From the NCBI RefSeq assembly GCF_003268025.1, contig NZ_QLUW01000001.1, positions 744,001 to 808,000 on the forward strand: a stretch of 64,000 nucleotides of DNA. The letters run 5' to 3'. This stretch comes from Paenibacillus montanisoli. GTDB lineage: Bacteria; Bacillota; Bacilli; Paenibacillales; Paenibacillaceae. Below are positions 36,954-46,202 of the stretch, piece by piece. How positions within the stretch are numbered: position 1 is the first letter of the stretch; every line of letters begins with the position of its first letter. The position numbers were made by a program, and so were the translations under genes. Below the pieces are notes generated by a model that searched no databases, had not been told where the DNA came from, and saw only the letters and a program-made list of their open reading frames with translations.

Positions 36954-37970
36954 ATGGATAACAATACCATCTACCATATTGCAGAGCGGGTCGGCGTTTC
37001 ACCCTCTACCGTATCCAGAGCGCTGTCCGGTAGAGGCTATTGCGGTCAAAAAACGAAAAGCCGCATTCTCGCGGCGGCGAAGGAAATGAACTACGCGCCC
37101 GTCAGCGCGGCACAGATACTGAAAATGCGGCAGACGAAAAAGATTATTTTCGCCGTTCCCGATATTTGCAATCCCTTCTACTTCGATATGATCAACGGCA
37201 TCAATCAAGTGCTGGAGGAGCACGGCTACCTGATGATTCTCTTCTATACCAAGCATAGCTTAAAGGAAGAGCTGAAGGCGATTCAAAACTTGAAGGAGAA
37301 GGTGGCCGACGGCATGATAATGGTCTCCTTCAACTTCAACGAAGAGAATATCGAAGCGATCAACGCCGTGCAGGCGCCGGTCGTGCTGACGAACAAATAC
37401 GTATCTCCCGAGGGAGAGGACCGGTTTGATTACGTGTATACCGACACCTATCACGGCATCAAGCTCGGGACGGAGCATTTAATCGCGCAGGGGATTGAGC
37501 GGATCGGCTACATCGGCGGCAACAGCAGCGAGCAGACCGGTTACCAGCGGCTGTGCGGCTTTCGCGACGCGATGGAGAAGGCGGGGCTGCCGGTGCTTTA
37601 CGATTACGTGGCGGAATCGGACTATACGGAGAACGGCGGCTACACGACGGCCAAGTTTTGGCTGCAGCGTTCCGAGCTTCCCCAAGCTATCGTGGCCGCG
37701 AACGATTTGCTTGCGATCGGCGTTATGAAGGCATGCGAGGAAGCGGCGCTGCGCATTCCGGAGGATATCGCGATCGTCGGCATGGACAATCTGGACATCG
37801 CTTCCCGCGTCCATCCGAAGCTGACCTCGGTATCGCTCGTCCAGGAGGAAATCGGCAGAAGGTCGGCGCAGGTGCTGATGGACAGGCTTCAGGGCATTCC
37901 GCGGGAAGAGGGCGAAATCAAGCTGATGCCAAGGCTCGTCGTGCGGCATTCCAGCATAAGGCCGGGATGA
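36954..37970 (+). CDS. Second LacI-family repressor of the locus
   Basis: A 338-residue LacI/GalR repressor: helix-turn-helix TIYHIAERVGVSPSTVSRALSGRGY at 5-29, hinge helix PVSAAQILKMRQ and a sugar-binding domain (IIFAVPDICNPFYFDMINGIN; ERIGYIGGNSSEQTGYQRL). It starts nine bases after the second GH172 gene, so it is cotranscribed with it. Two LacI genes in one catabolic locus suggest separate control of two parts. I did not find a second copy of the 26-bp operator near 34.5-35.9 kb. A strong terminator follows 120 bases on. Confidence 0.92.
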   Translation: MDNNTIYHIAERVGVSPSTVSRALSGRGYCGQKTKSRILAAAKEMNYAPVSAAQILKMRQTKKIIFAVPDICNPFYFDMINGINQVLEEHGYLMILFYTKHSLKEELKAIQNLKEKVADGMIMVSFNFNEENIEAINAVQAPVVLTNKYVSPEGEDRFDYVYTDTYHGIKLGTEHLIAQGIERIGYIGGNSSEQTGYQRLCGFRDAMEKAGLPVLYDYVAESDYTENGGYTTAKFWLQRSELPQAIVAANDLLAIGVMKACEEAALRIPEDIAIVGMDNLDIASRVHPKLTSVSLVQEEIGRRSAQVLMDRLQGIPREEGEIKLMPRLVVRHSSIRPG

Positions 37971-38090
37971 ATGGATTGGCAGCGGCTTGGTTAAGGGCAA
38001 GGCAGGTTGACGGCGTCAGCTGGGCCGGGTCAGCACGGACAGGCGGGCTTGTAGGCGGCAGACTCTCGACTAACACAGGCCCGTAGGAGC

Positions 38091-38119
38091 AAAGAGCAGT
38101 TGCCGTGCAACTGCTCTTT
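38091..38119. terminator. Terminator closing the arabinan locus
   Basis: A perfect 13-bp stem AAAGAGCAGTTGC / GCAACTGCTCTTT with loop CGT, followed by GTTT. Between 37971 and 38335 I see no gene, only this hairpin and a short CTAACGG repeat. Confidence 0.8.
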
Positions 38120-38162
38120 GTTTCAGTTCGGTGCATAGCGGAGGCGAAATCATGCAATGGTT

Positions 38163-38185
38163 CTAACGGACATTTATGCCGTTAG
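38163..38185. repeat. Short CTAACGG / CCGTTAG inverted repeat
   Basis: CTAACGG and CCGTTAG separated by nine bases (ACATTTATG). The same core as the four-copy block at 21550-21733. Confidence 0.6.
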
Positions 38186-38335
38186 GGACCGCAAGTCTAT
38201 GGAATCCGGGGAGCGGCGACAGGATTCAAGGCCATCCGCTTCGCATCGGAGCAGCATGGAAAGAGAAGTGCAAAATCCCCATCCATAAATGAATGGGTCT
38301 AAGACAATGAAATTTGCATAATGACAGGGAATATT

Positions 38336-38416
38336 GAAAATAATTATCAATTGGGTGACGAAAAAGTCTTGACAAAACACGGGCTGAAAATTAATATCAG
38401 TTTAGAATTATTTTAA
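38336..38416 (+). promoter_or_regulatory. ahpC1 promoter with Fur-like and PerR-like boxes
   Basis: TTGACA (38369) - 17 bases - TAATAT (38392). A Fur-like box (13 of 16 to GATAATGATTATCATT) lies upstream at 38336, and a PerR-like box (TTAGAATTATTTTAA, two mismatches to TTATAATNATTATAA) at 38402-38416 over the transcription start. Peroxide-derepressed control is likely. Confidence 0.75.
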
Positions 38417-38444
38417 ACAAACGCTCTCTAGGAGGAATATAACT

Positions 38445-39008
38445 ATGTCCCTAATCGGTAAAGAGGTTCTGCCTTTCAAAGCGCAAGCTTACCAAGGCGG
38501 CAAATTCATCGAAGTAACGGAAGAAAATTTCAAAGGCCAATGGAGCGTTGTATGCTTCTACCCAGCTGACTTCACGTTCGTTTGCCCAACTGAGCTTGGC
38601 GACCTGCAAGACCAATACGCAACATTGAAATCGCTTGGCGTAGAAGTTTACTCGGTATCGACAGATACTCACTTCACGCACAAAGCATGGCACGACAGCT
38701 CGGAAACGATCGGCAAAATCGAGTACATCATGATCGGCGACCCTACGCATACCATCTCCCGCAACTTCGACGTGTTGATCGAAGAGGCAGGTCTTGCTGA
38801 CCGCGGTACGTTCATCATCGATCCGGACGGCGTTGTTCAATCCGTTGAAATCAGCGCTGGCGGCATCGGCCGCGATGCAAGCACGCTCATCAATAAAATC
38901 AAAGCAGCACAATATGTCCGCAACAATCCAGGCGAAGTTTGCCCTGCGAAATGGCAAGAAGGCGGCGCGACGCTTAAACCAAGCTTGGATCTTGTCGGCA
39001 AGATCTAA
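38445..39008 (+). CDS. ahpC: Alkyl hydroperoxide reductase AhpC, copy 1
   Basis: A 187-residue typical 2-Cys peroxiredoxin that reduces hydrogen peroxide, organic peroxides and peroxynitrite in the cytosol. The peroxidatic Cys47 is in [11 protein letters not shown] and the resolving Cys166 in [11 protein letters not shown], as in enteric AhpC. AGGAGG precedes the ATG. It has its own terminator and PerR-type promoter, and the paired AhpF gene follows with a separate promoter. It differs from copy 2 at only a small number of residues. Confidence 0.97.
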   Translation: MSLIGKEVLPFKAQAYQGGKFIEVTEENFKGQWSVVCFYPADFTFVCPTELGDLQDQYATLKSLGVEVYSVSTDTHFTHKAWHDSSETIGKIEYIMIGDPTHTISRNFDVLIEEAGLADRGTFIIDPDGVVQSVEISAGGIGRDASTLINKIKAAQYVRNNPGEVCPAKWQEGGATLKPSLDLVGKI

Positions 39009-39029
39009 GATACGATTTAAATTTTTTTC

Positions 39030-39066
39030 TGCCGCTTTGCATCCTATGGGTGCAGGCGGTTTTTTA
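39030..39066 (+). terminator. Terminator after ahpC1
   Basis: Hairpin GCCGC-TTTGCATCC / GGGTGCA-GGCGGT followed by six T residues. Related in sequence to the terminators at 40732 and 48363. Confidence 0.8.
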
Positions 39067-39077
39067 ATAATTTAATT

Positions 39078-39158
39078 GAAAATGATTATCATTTGGAAAT
39101 CAAAGATGGATTGACAAAATTGTAGTTGAAAACTAATATCAGATTATAATAATTTTAA
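39078..39158 (+). promoter_or_regulatory. ahpF1 promoter with Fur-like and PerR-like boxes
   Basis: A Fur-like box at 39078 (15 of 16 to GATAATGATTATCATT), TTGACA (39111) - 17 bases - TAATAT (39134), and a PerR-like box TTATAATAATTTTAA at 39144-39158 with one mismatch. Confidence 0.78.
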
Positions 39159-39179
39159 ATAACTGGGAGGGGACGAGAA

Positions 39180-40709
39180 ATGGTATTAGATCCGGAGATT
39201 AAGGCACAATTAAATCAATACTTAGGCTTGATGGAAGGCGACGTGCTGATTAAAGTCAGTGCAGGCGACGATCAAGTATCGAAAGAGATGCTTGAGCTGA
39301 TGGACGAACTTGTCGGCATGACTTCCCGAATCGAGGTCGAGAAAGCGGACTTGCCGAGAACGCCAAGCTTTAGCGTGAACCGCCCAGGCGAAGAAACGGG
39401 CATTGCGTTCGCCGGCGTTCCGCTCGGCCATGAATTTACGTCTCTGGTTCTCGCATTGCTGCAAGTCAGCGGCAGAGCCCCTAAAGTCGAGCAGGACGTT
39501 ATCGATCAGATCAAGAGCATCAGCGGCGAATACCGCTTTGAGTCGTACATCAGCCTAAGCTGCCATAACTGCCCGGACGTCGTGCAGGCGCTGAATCTGA
39601 TGAGCGTCCTTAATCCCGGCATTTCGCATACGATGATAGATGGCGCGGCATTCAAGGCAGAAGCCGAGAGCAAGAACGTGATGGCTGTTCCATCGGTGTA
39701 CTTGAACGGCGAGTTTTTCGGCGGCGGCCGCATGACGATCGACGAAATTCTGTCCAAAATCGGCACGAAGCGCGATGACTCCGAGCTGTTCAACAAAGAG
39801 GCTTATGACGTGCTTGTTGTCGGCGGTGGTCCTGCAGGCGCAAGCGCGGCTATTTACGCCGCGCGCAAAGGGATCCGCACAGGCATCGTGGCGGAACGCT
39901 TCGGCGGTCAGGTGATGGATACGGTCGGCATCGAGAATTTCATCAGCATGAAATACACGGAAGGTCCGAAGCTCGCGGCCAGTCTCGAAGAGCATGTGAA
40001 AGAATACAACGTCGACGTGATGAAGCTGCAACGGGCTAAAAGCATAGAGAAGAAGGATCTCATTGAAGTCGAGCTCGAGAACGGCGCCGTGCTGAAGAGC
40101 AAGACCGTTATTTTGTCCACGGGCGCACGTTGGCGCAATATCGGCGTTCCGGGCGAAGCGGAGTTCAAGAACAAAGGCGTAGCTTATTGCCCGCATTGCG
40201 ACGGTCCGTTGTTTGCAGGCAAGCGCGTAGCTGTCATCGGCGGAGGCAACTCCGGCATCGAGGCGGCGATTGATCTCGCAGGCATTACCAGCCATGTGAC
40301 GGTTCTGGAGTTTTTACCGGAATTGAAAGCGGACTCCGTGCTTCAAGACCGTTTGTTCAGCCTTCCGAATGTAACGGTGTACAAGAACGTTCAGACGAAG
40401 GAAATTACCGGTACGGACAAAGTAAACGGCATTACCTACATTGAACGCGATACCGGTGCGGAGAAGCATGTGGAGCTTGAGGGCGTGTTCGTTCAGATCG
40501 GCCTTGTCCCTAATACCGATTGGCTTGTCGATGGCATTGAGCGTACGCGTTTCGGCGAAATTGTCGTGAACAGCCACGGAGCAACCAGCTTGCCGGGCGT
40601 TTTTGCCGCGGGCGATTGCACGAACAGTCCGTATAAGCAAATCATAATTTCGATGGGTTCGGGCGCAACCGCAGCATTGGGTGCCTTTGATTATCTCATT
40701 CGTCATTAA
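39180..40709 (+). CDS. ahpF: Alkyl hydroperoxide reductase AhpF, copy 1
   Basis: A 509-residue flavoprotein that transfers electrons from NADH to AhpC. The tandem thioredoxin-like N-terminal domain carries the redox pair Cys128-His-Asn-Cys131 ([13 protein letters not shown]). The thioredoxin-reductase-like part has FAD motif [19 protein letters not shown], redox pair CPHC near 335 ([21 protein letters not shown]) and [15 protein letters not shown]. This is full-length AhpF. ATG is behind GGGAGGGG. Unlike copy 2 it is separated from its ahpC by a terminator and a second promoter. Confidence 0.96.
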   Translation: MVLDPEIKAQLNQYLGLMEGDVLIKVSAGDDQVSKEMLELMDELVGMTSRIEVEKADLPRTPSFSVNRPGEETGIAFAGVPLGHEFTSLVLALLQVSGRAPKVEQDVIDQIKSISGEYRFESYISLSCHNCPDVVQALNLMSVLNPGISHTMIDGAAFKAEAESKNVMAVPSVYLNGEFFGGGRMTIDEILSKIGTKRDDSELFNKEAYDVLVVGGGPAGASAAIYAARKGIRTGIVAERFGGQVMDTVGIENFISMKYTEGPKLAASLEEHVKEYNVDVMKLQRAKSIEKKDLIEVELENGAVLKSKTVILSTGARWRNIGVPGEAEFKNKGVAYCPHCDGPLFAGKRVAVIGGGNSGIEAAIDLAGITSHVTVLEFLPELKADSVLQDRLFSLPNVTVYKNVQTKEITGTDKVNGITYIERDTGAEKHVELEGVFVQIGLVPNTDWLVDGIERTRFGEIVVNSHGATSLPGVFAAGDCTNSPYKQIIISMGSGATAALGAFDYLIRH

Positions 40710-40731
40710 TCGCGGCTTATTTTTACTTCGG

Positions 40732-40768
40732 GCCGCCTTGCATCCTGATGGATGCGGGCGGCTTTTTA
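40732..40768 (+). terminator. Terminator after ahpF1
   Basis: GCCGCC-TTGCATCC / GGATGCG-GGCGGC followed by five T residues. Nearly identical to the terminator after the MMPL gene at 48363. Confidence 0.85.
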
Positions 40769-40781
40769 ATTGCCGGCCAGT

Positions 40782-40861
40782 GAGAATCATAATCAATTGG
40801 GAATCAAAAAAGGTTGACAAAACACTTAATGAGAATTAATATCAATTTATAATAATTCTAA
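40782..40861 (+). promoter_or_regulatory. ahpC2-ahpF2 promoter with Fur-like and PerR-like boxes
   Basis: A weak Fur-like box at 40782 (12 of 16), TTGACA (40814) - 17 bases - TAATAT (40837), and a PerR-like box TTATAATAATTCTAA at 40847-40861 with one mismatch. The spacing of all elements matches the other two ahp promoters. Confidence 0.75.
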
Positions 40862-40892
40862 ATAAACTTATTCTTTAGGAGGAATACACATC

Positions 40893-41456
40893 ATGTCACT
40901 CATCGGAAAAGAAGTCCAACCCTTCAAAGCGCAAGCTTACCAAAACGGCAATTTCATCGAAGTAACGGAAGCGAACTTCAAAGGCCAATGGAGCGTCGTA
41001 TGCTTCTACCCGGCCGACTTCACGTTCGTCTGCCCTACGGAGCTCGGCGATCTGCAAGATCAATACGAAACGTTGAAATCGCTTGGCGTTGAAGTCTACT
41101 CCGTGTCGACAGATACTCACTTTACGCACAAAGCGTGGCACGACCATTCGGAAACGATCGGCAAAATCGAGTACATCATGATCGGCGACCCTTCGCACAC
41201 GATCTCCCGCAACTTCGACGTGTTGATCGAGGAAGAGGGCTTGGCTGACCGCGGAACGTTCATCATCGATCCGGATGGCGTCGTTCAAACCGTCGAAATC
41301 ACTGCAGGCGGCATCGGCCGCGATGCAAGCACGCTCGTGAACAAGATCAAAGCAGCTCAATATGTCCGCAACAATCCGGGCGAGGTTTGCCCTGCGAAAT
41401 GGCAAGAAGGCGGCTCAACGCTTAAACCGAGTCTGGATCTAGTTGGCAAGATCTAA
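40893..41456 (+). CDS. ahpC: Alkyl hydroperoxide reductase AhpC, copy 2
   Basis: A 187-residue 2-Cys peroxiredoxin nearly identical to copy 1 at 38445, with the same Cys47 and Cys166. Differences include Asn for Gly at 18, His for Ser in HDHSETIG, and EEG for EAG. GGAGG precedes the ATG. The AhpF gene follows after 14 bases with its own ribosome site (AAGGAGTGAGG), so this copy forms a true two-gene operon. Confidence 0.97.
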   Translation: MSLIGKEVQPFKAQAYQNGNFIEVTEANFKGQWSVVCFYPADFTFVCPTELGDLQDQYETLKSLGVEVYSVSTDTHFTHKAWHDHSETIGKIEYIMIGDPSHTISRNFDVLIEEEGLADRGTFIIDPDGVVQTVEITAGGIGRDASTLVNKIKAAQYVRNNPGEVCPAKWQEGGSTLKPSLDLVGKI

Positions 41457-41470
41457 GGAGTGAGGTAGAA

Positions 41471-43000
41471 ATGGTATTAGATGCGGAAATAAAAGCGCAA
41501 TTGAATCAATACCTGGGCTTGATGGAGGGCGACGTACAGATAAAAGTCAGCGCCGGCGATGATCAAGTATCGAAAGAGATGCTTGGGCTGATGGACGCGC
41601 TTGCCGGCATGTCTTCCCGGATCAAGGTTGAGAAAGCGGACTTGCCGAGAACGCCAAGCTTTAGCGTGAACCGCTCGGGAGAAGACACGGGCATCGTGTT
41701 CGCCGGCGTTCCGCTCGGGCACGAATTTACGTCCTTGGTGCTCGCGCTGCTGCAAGTGAGCGGACGAGCCCCCAAAGTCGAGCGGGACGTCATCGATCGG
41801 ATCAAGAGCATCAAAGGCGAATACCGCTTTGAGACGTACATCAGCTTGAGCTGCCACAATTGCCCGGACGTCGTGCAGGCGCTGAATCTGATGAGCGTTC
41901 TTAATCCCGGCATTTCGCATACGATGATCGACGGCGCGGCGTTCAAAGCGGAAGTGGAGAGCAACAACATCATGGCTGTGCCTTCCGTGTTCCTGAACGG
42001 CGAATTTTTCGGAGGCGGCCGGATGACGATCGACGAGATTTTGTCCAAAATGGGATCGGCGCGCGATGATTCGGCGCTGTTCAACAAAGAGCCTTACGAC
42101 GTTCTTGTGGTCGGCGGCGGGCCTGCGGGCGCGAGCGCAGCCATCTATGCGGCGCGAAAAGGCATCCGCACGGGCATCGTAGCGGATCGCTTTGGCGGAC
42201 AGGTGGTCGATACCCTTGCCATTGAGAACTTCATCGGCATGAAGCATACGGAAGGTCCGAAGCTTGCGGCGAGCCTCGAAGAGCATGTGAAAGAGTACGA
42301 CGTCGACATCATGAAGCTTCAGCGCGCTGTACGTTTGGAGAAGAACGACCTCATTGAAGTCGAGCTTGAGAACGGCGCCGTGCTGAAGAGCAAGACCGTT
42401 ATTCTCTCCACGGGCGCCCGCTGGCGCAATATCGGCGTTCCGGGCGAAGAGGAGTTCAAGAATAAAGGCGTGGCGTATTGCCCGCACTGCGACGGTCCGT
42501 TGTACGCCGGCAAGCGCGTTGCCGTTGTCGGCGGCGGCAACTCCGGCGTCGAAGCGGCGATCGATCTCGCGGGCATTGCCAGCCATGTCACCATTTTGGC
42601 GTCCTCAACGGAATTGAAGGCGGACGCTGTGCTGCAAGATCGTCTCCTTAGCCTGCCGAACGTAACGGTACTAAGAAACGTTCTGACGAAAGAAATTACC
42701 GGAACGGATAAAGTGAACGGCATTGCCTACATCGAACGCGAAACGGGAACCGAGAAGCATGTCGAGCTGGAGGGCGTGTTCGTTCAGATCGGACTTGTTC
42801 CCAATACCGAATGGCTTGACGATCACATTGAACGGACGAGCTCAGGCGAAATTGTCGTGGACAAGCGCGGAGCAACGAGCATGCCAGGCGTATTTGCCGG
42901 CGGCGATTGCACGGACAGTCCGTACAATCAAATCATTATTTCGATGGGTTCAGGGGCAACCGCGGCGTTAAGTGCCTTTGATTACCTCATCCGTCATTAA
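41471..43000 (+). CDS. ahpF: Alkyl hydroperoxide reductase AhpF, copy 2
   Basis: A 509-residue paralogue of the protein at 39180 with all redox motifs kept ([49 protein letters not shown]). It has diverged more than the ahpC pair, with scattered substitutions mainly in the last third ([22 protein letters not shown] versus [22 protein letters not shown]). It is cotranscribed with ahpC2. A different terminator follows it from that after copy 1. Confidence 0.96.
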   Translation: MVLDAEIKAQLNQYLGLMEGDVQIKVSAGDDQVSKEMLGLMDALAGMSSRIKVEKADLPRTPSFSVNRSGEDTGIVFAGVPLGHEFTSLVLALLQVSGRAPKVERDVIDRIKSIKGEYRFETYISLSCHNCPDVVQALNLMSVLNPGISHTMIDGAAFKAEVESNNIMAVPSVFLNGEFFGGGRMTIDEILSKMGSARDDSALFNKEPYDVLVVGGGPAGASAAIYAARKGIRTGIVADRFGGQVVDTLAIENFIGMKHTEGPKLAASLEEHVKEYDVDIMKLQRAVRLEKNDLIEVELENGAVLKSKTVILSTGARWRNIGVPGEEEFKNKGVAYCPHCDGPLYAGKRVAVVGGGNSGVEAAIDLAGIASHVTILASSTELKADAVLQDRLLSLPNVTVLRNVLTKEITGTDKVNGIAYIERETGTEKHVELEGVFVQIGLVPNTEWLDDHIERTSSGEIVVDKRGATSMPGVFAGGDCTDSPYNQIIISMGSGATAALSAFDYLIRH

Positions 43001-43007
43001 TCGACCT

Positions 43008-43041
43008 AAAACAGCTCCTCAACCCGGGAGCTGTTTTTTTT
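43008..43041 (+). terminator. Terminator after ahpF2
   Basis: ACAGCTCC / GGAGCTGT stem followed by seven or more T residues. It separates the ahp operon from the polyketide cluster. Confidence 0.85.
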
Positions 43042-43082
43042 ATGAATTCAGAGTTTCCTTCATAACGATCAAAGCCTATGAA

Positions 43083-43094
43083 TACACATGTGTA
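43083..43094. promoter_or_regulatory. Candidate operator upstream of the polyketide cluster
   Basis: A perfect 12-bp palindrome, TACACATGTGTA, 55 bases before the synthase gene. No convincing -35/-10 pair is seen in the same gap, and no regulator gene is adjacent. Confidence 0.35.
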
Positions 43095-43148
43095 AAGATT
43101 GATGCATGTCCGATTACTATTGGATTGCGCGAGGGGATGAAGCTGGGA

Positions 43149-44300
43149 ATGAAACAAGCAGAAGCTGCCATAGCGATTCTAGGAATAGGCACGTCCGTGC
43201 CGGATTATCGTCTTGATCAAGCTGATACTTCGCAGCGTCTAACTCAAGCATTAAGCGAGCTGCCCGACTCGGCTCGCTGGGTGAAGAGACTATTCAAGCA
43301 ATGCGGGGTCGAGACCCGTTATACCTGCGAACCGAACCTGCTGGAATCCGCCGATAACTGCCGTTATTTTTCGCAGCGATCCGATCATTCCGTTCCTTCA
43401 ACCGCCGAACGAATGGAAACGTACAAGAGAGAATCCGTTCCGCTCGGACTGAAAGCTGCGAGAAAAGCATTAGCGGACGGAAAAGTGGAACCGTCAACTA
43501 TTACTCATCTCATTACGGTGAGCTGCACGGGACAGTTCCTCCCAGGTTTGGATGCAGCATTGGTCCAACAGCTGGGATTAGCTGTCACCGTCAATCGGAT
43601 TCCGCTAAACTTTCTAGGATGCGCTGCCGGATTAAAGGCCGTGTGCTTATCTAGGCAAATTGTAGCCAGTGATTCCTCCGCCAAAGTCCTGATTGTTTGC
43701 GTTGAACTATGCACGCTTCACATTCAGCCCTCCAGTGAACGAGAGGCTTTGTTCGGCGCTTCTTTTTTTGGCGACGGGGCTTCATCTTGCGTCGTAGGCG
43801 CTGCAGAATCGAACCTTCACGGCCTATTTCAATTAGGAAACGATCATTCCATCCTCCTGCCGGACTCTGCGGAAGAGATGGTGTGGGAGGTCGGCAATTA
43901 CGGCTTTGATCTTTATCTTTCGACGAACATACCTAAACTGATCGGCCGCTTTATTCCCGAACAAATCGAGCATTTGATCCGTGGAGGTCACAAGCCCGAA
44001 TTATGGGCAATCCATCCCGGAGGCAAGGGAATCATTGACACGCTGGAAGACCTGTACGGACTAACGCAAGAACAGACCCTGCCCAGCCGCACCGTTTTGC
44101 GCAATTATGGGAACATGTCCTCGGCAACCATTTTATTCGTGCTCCACGAGATGAGGCAGGGGCTCATAAGCCGTGGATCCGGACCGACAGCAGGCATAGC
44201 CCTTGCATTCGGCCCAGGCCTTACCTGCGAGATGATTCAAATCGCTTATCGCCCTCCAGTCACGCTTGAAGAACAGCTTTTAAATGAAGCCCATGCTTAG
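43149..44300 (+). CDS. Type III polyketide synthase (alkylresorcinol/alkylpyrone type)
   Basis: A 383-residue chalcone/stilbene-synthase-fold enzyme with the complete catalytic triad: Cys158 in PLNFLGCAAGLKA, His289 in WAIHPGGKGI and Asn322 in RNYGNMSSATI. Bacterial members such as BpsA and SrsA condense fatty acyl-CoA with malonyl-CoA to alkylpyrones or alkylresorcinols. Of the two nearby ATGs (43137, 43149), the second has the better spacing from GAGGGG. It overlaps the methyltransferase gene by 17 bases, so translation is coupled. With the next three genes it forms a phenolic-lipid-type cluster. Confidence 0.93.
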   Translation: MKQAEAAIAILGIGTSVPDYRLDQADTSQRLTQALSELPDSARWVKRLFKQCGVETRYTCEPNLLESADNCRYFSQRSDHSVPSTAERMETYKRESVPLGLKAARKALADGKVEPSTITHLITVSCTGQFLPGLDAALVQQLGLAVTVNRIPLNFLGCAAGLKAVCLSRQIVASDSSAKVLIVCVELCTLHIQPSSEREALFGASFFGDGASSCVVGAAESNLHGLFQLGNDHSILLPDSAEEMVWEVGNYGFDLYLSTNIPKLIGRFIPEQIEHLIRGGHKPELWAIHPGGKGIIDTLEDLYGLTQEQTLPSRTVLRNYGNMSSATILFVLHEMRQGLISRGSGPTAGIALAFGPGLTCEMIQIAYRPPVTLEEQLLNEAHA

Positions 44301-45027
44301 GGGCTTCAGACAGAGAGCTGTAGAGCATGAACTGATGGATGACTTCTCGACAGGGGGACCGGAGCTAAGGGAAGCCTTGCGGCATCTTCGAGTCCTCAAC
44401 CGGATCTTCGGTGCAGCCGCGCCTACGCTCTACGGCGTACAGCGTATGTGGACGGAAGCAGGAAAGCCGAATCGCTTCTCCATCTTGGATATCGGGTCAG
44501 GGTCCGGTGACGTGAATCGGCACATCCTGCGGTGGGCGGATAAGAACCGGATTGATATGAAAATTATCTTAGCAGACATTACGGAAGAAGCTTGCGATGA
44601 GGCCAGGCTGTTCTATCGGAATGAACCGCGAGTACGTGTGATGCGGCATGATTTGTACGAGCTGCCGGAAGGCTGCGCGGATGTCGTTACAGGGACGCAG
44701 TTTGTCCATCATTTTGCCGCCGATGAGCTTTCAAAGGTTGTTGCATGCATGCTCAAGGCTTCCCGATTCGGTGTAGTGATCAATGACATCCATAGGCATT
44801 GGATTCCATGGGCCGCAGTCTGGCTTACGGCGCGAATCATCTCTAAAAACCGGTATATCGTTAATGATGGACCTCTGTCCGTGGCTAAAGGCTTCCGTTC
44901 GGAGGATTGGATCCATCTAAGGAGTGCGTTGGGCATTTCGAGGATGGTATATGCCTGGAGACCGCTGTTTCGGTATGTTGTCGTCGTCTGGAAAAGCTCA
45001 AGTCTACATTCGGAACCTCGGAGTTGA
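44284..45027 (+). CDS. SAM-dependent methyltransferase of the polyketide cluster
   Basis: A 247-residue class I methyltransferase with SAM motif I FSILDIGSGSGDVNRHILRWA near residue 68, acidic motif II ILADITEEACDEAR and QFVHHFAADELSKVV. It corresponds in position to SrsB of Streptomyces, which methylates an alkylresorcinol. The start overlaps the 3' end of the synthase gene, and the next gene begins five bases after its stop. A phenolic hydroxyl of the synthase product is therefore a plausible acceptor, but this is inferred from cluster order. Confidence 0.88.
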   Translation: MKPMLRGFRQRAVEHELMDDFSTGGPELREALRHLRVLNRIFGAAAPTLYGVQRMWTEAGKPNRFSILDIGSGSGDVNRHILRWADKNRIDMKIILADITEEACDEARLFYRNEPRVRVMRHDLYELPEGCADVVTGTQFVHHFAADELSKVVACMLKASRFGVVINDIHRHWIPWAAVWLTARIISKNRYIVNDGPLSVAKGFRSEDWIHLRSALGISRMVYAWRPLFRYVVVVWKSSSLHSEPRS

Positions 45028-45032
45028 ATGGA

Positions 45033-46172
45033 ATGAATCACATCCAGGATGTGGCGGTTCTAGGAGCAGGAGTCGCCGGCAGCAGTTTGGCTAAGACGTT
45101 GGCGGATCGAGGCTTTGATACCGTATTGATCGATCGCAGCCGCTTCCCGCGCCATAAGGTTTGCGGAGAATTCCTTTCCCCCGAATCCCAAAGCACGTTG
45201 AATGCGCTGGGCTTACGGGACGCAGTCGAATCGCTGCAGCCTAGCATGATTCATCGGACACGCCTTAGCTTCAGCGCAGGGAATGCTTTGGATATTCCAT
45301 TGCCCGGTGCGGCCATGGGGGTTAGCCGGTATTTGCTGGATTCCGCTTTGCATCGTGCGGCGGTAAACTCAGGGGTACTTTTGCAGACCGCAGCAACGGT
45401 AACATCCGTCCAGCCTAGTGCAAAAGGGTATTCGGTTACAACGAAACAGGGAGAGGAAAGTAAAACCTATCAAGTCCGGGCCGTTATCGCTGCGTGGGGC
45501 GCTAATTGTCGTTCAGGCCTTCCTGGTCATCGTCCGCATGATAACACCGCGGATACGCATATAGGCGTGAAATCCCATTTTCGCGGGATCGATATGGAGC
45601 CCGTCGTCGAGCTCTATTTTTTTGAAGGCGGATATTTAGGCATTTCACCGATTGAAGGCGGACTCGTCAATGTTGCGGCATTGTTGAAACGGAAAGCTTT
45701 CCCGGACACCGAAAAATCGATCTTGGGACTGATTCAGGCCGCTTGCAGCCGGAATCCGAAGCTAGACCATAAATTGAAAAATGCCGTTCCGGTTCCGGGC
45801 ACTCAAGCGGCCGTTGCCCCCGTTCAATTGAATCGAAAGCCGGTAGCATGGGACATCGTCCCGCACATAGGAGACGCCGCCGTCATGATCCCGCCGCTTT
45901 GCGGTGATGGAATGTCGATGGCGCTGCGTTCGGCCCTATTGTGCGCCCCTCTTGCGGAACAATATTTGCGCGGCGCGATTTCGCTTGCCGGGTGGCAGTC
46001 TGAATACTCGCATTCTATACAAAGGGAATTCAAAAGCCCCTTGATGTGGGGGCGCCGTCTTCAATGGCTGTTCGGCGTACCGGCCTTGCCCCGAATGATC
46101 TTGAGCGCCGCGCATCTTGTGCCGGGACTGGCATTCGGATTGGTTAAAGCGACAAGGTTAAAAGAACGTTAG
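45033..46172 (+). CDS. FAD-dependent monooxygenase/geranylgeranyl-reductase-like protein
   Basis: A 379-residue flavoprotein: N-terminal VAVLGAGVAGSSLAKTLADRG, the family motif DRSRFPRHKVCGEFLSPES near residue 40 and the second FAD motif HIGDAAVMIPPLCGDGMSMALRSA near 285. It starts at MNHIQDVAVLGAG with GGAG nine bases upstream. The place in the cluster matches SrsC, which hydroxylates the methylated alkylresorcinol on the way to a quinone. Reductase activity on isoprenoid chains is the main alternative for the family. Confidence 0.87.
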   Translation: MNHIQDVAVLGAGVAGSSLAKTLADRGFDTVLIDRSRFPRHKVCGEFLSPESQSTLNALGLRDAVESLQPSMIHRTRLSFSAGNALDIPLPGAAMGVSRYLLDSALHRAAVNSGVLLQTAATVTSVQPSAKGYSVTTKQGEESKTYQVRAVIAAWGANCRSGLPGHRPHDNTADTHIGVKSHFRGIDMEPVVELYFFEGGYLGISPIEGGLVNVAALLKRKAFPDTEKSILGLIQAACSRNPKLDHKLKNAVPVPGTQAAVAPVQLNRKPVAWDIVPHIGDAAVMIPPLCGDGMSMALRSALLCAPLAEQYLRGAISLAGWQSEYSHSIQREFKSPLMWGRRLQWLFGVPALPRMILSAAHLVPGLAFGLVKATRLKER

Positions 46173-46202
46173 GCGTGAAATCGGCCATAAAGGAGCAAGG
46201 CC

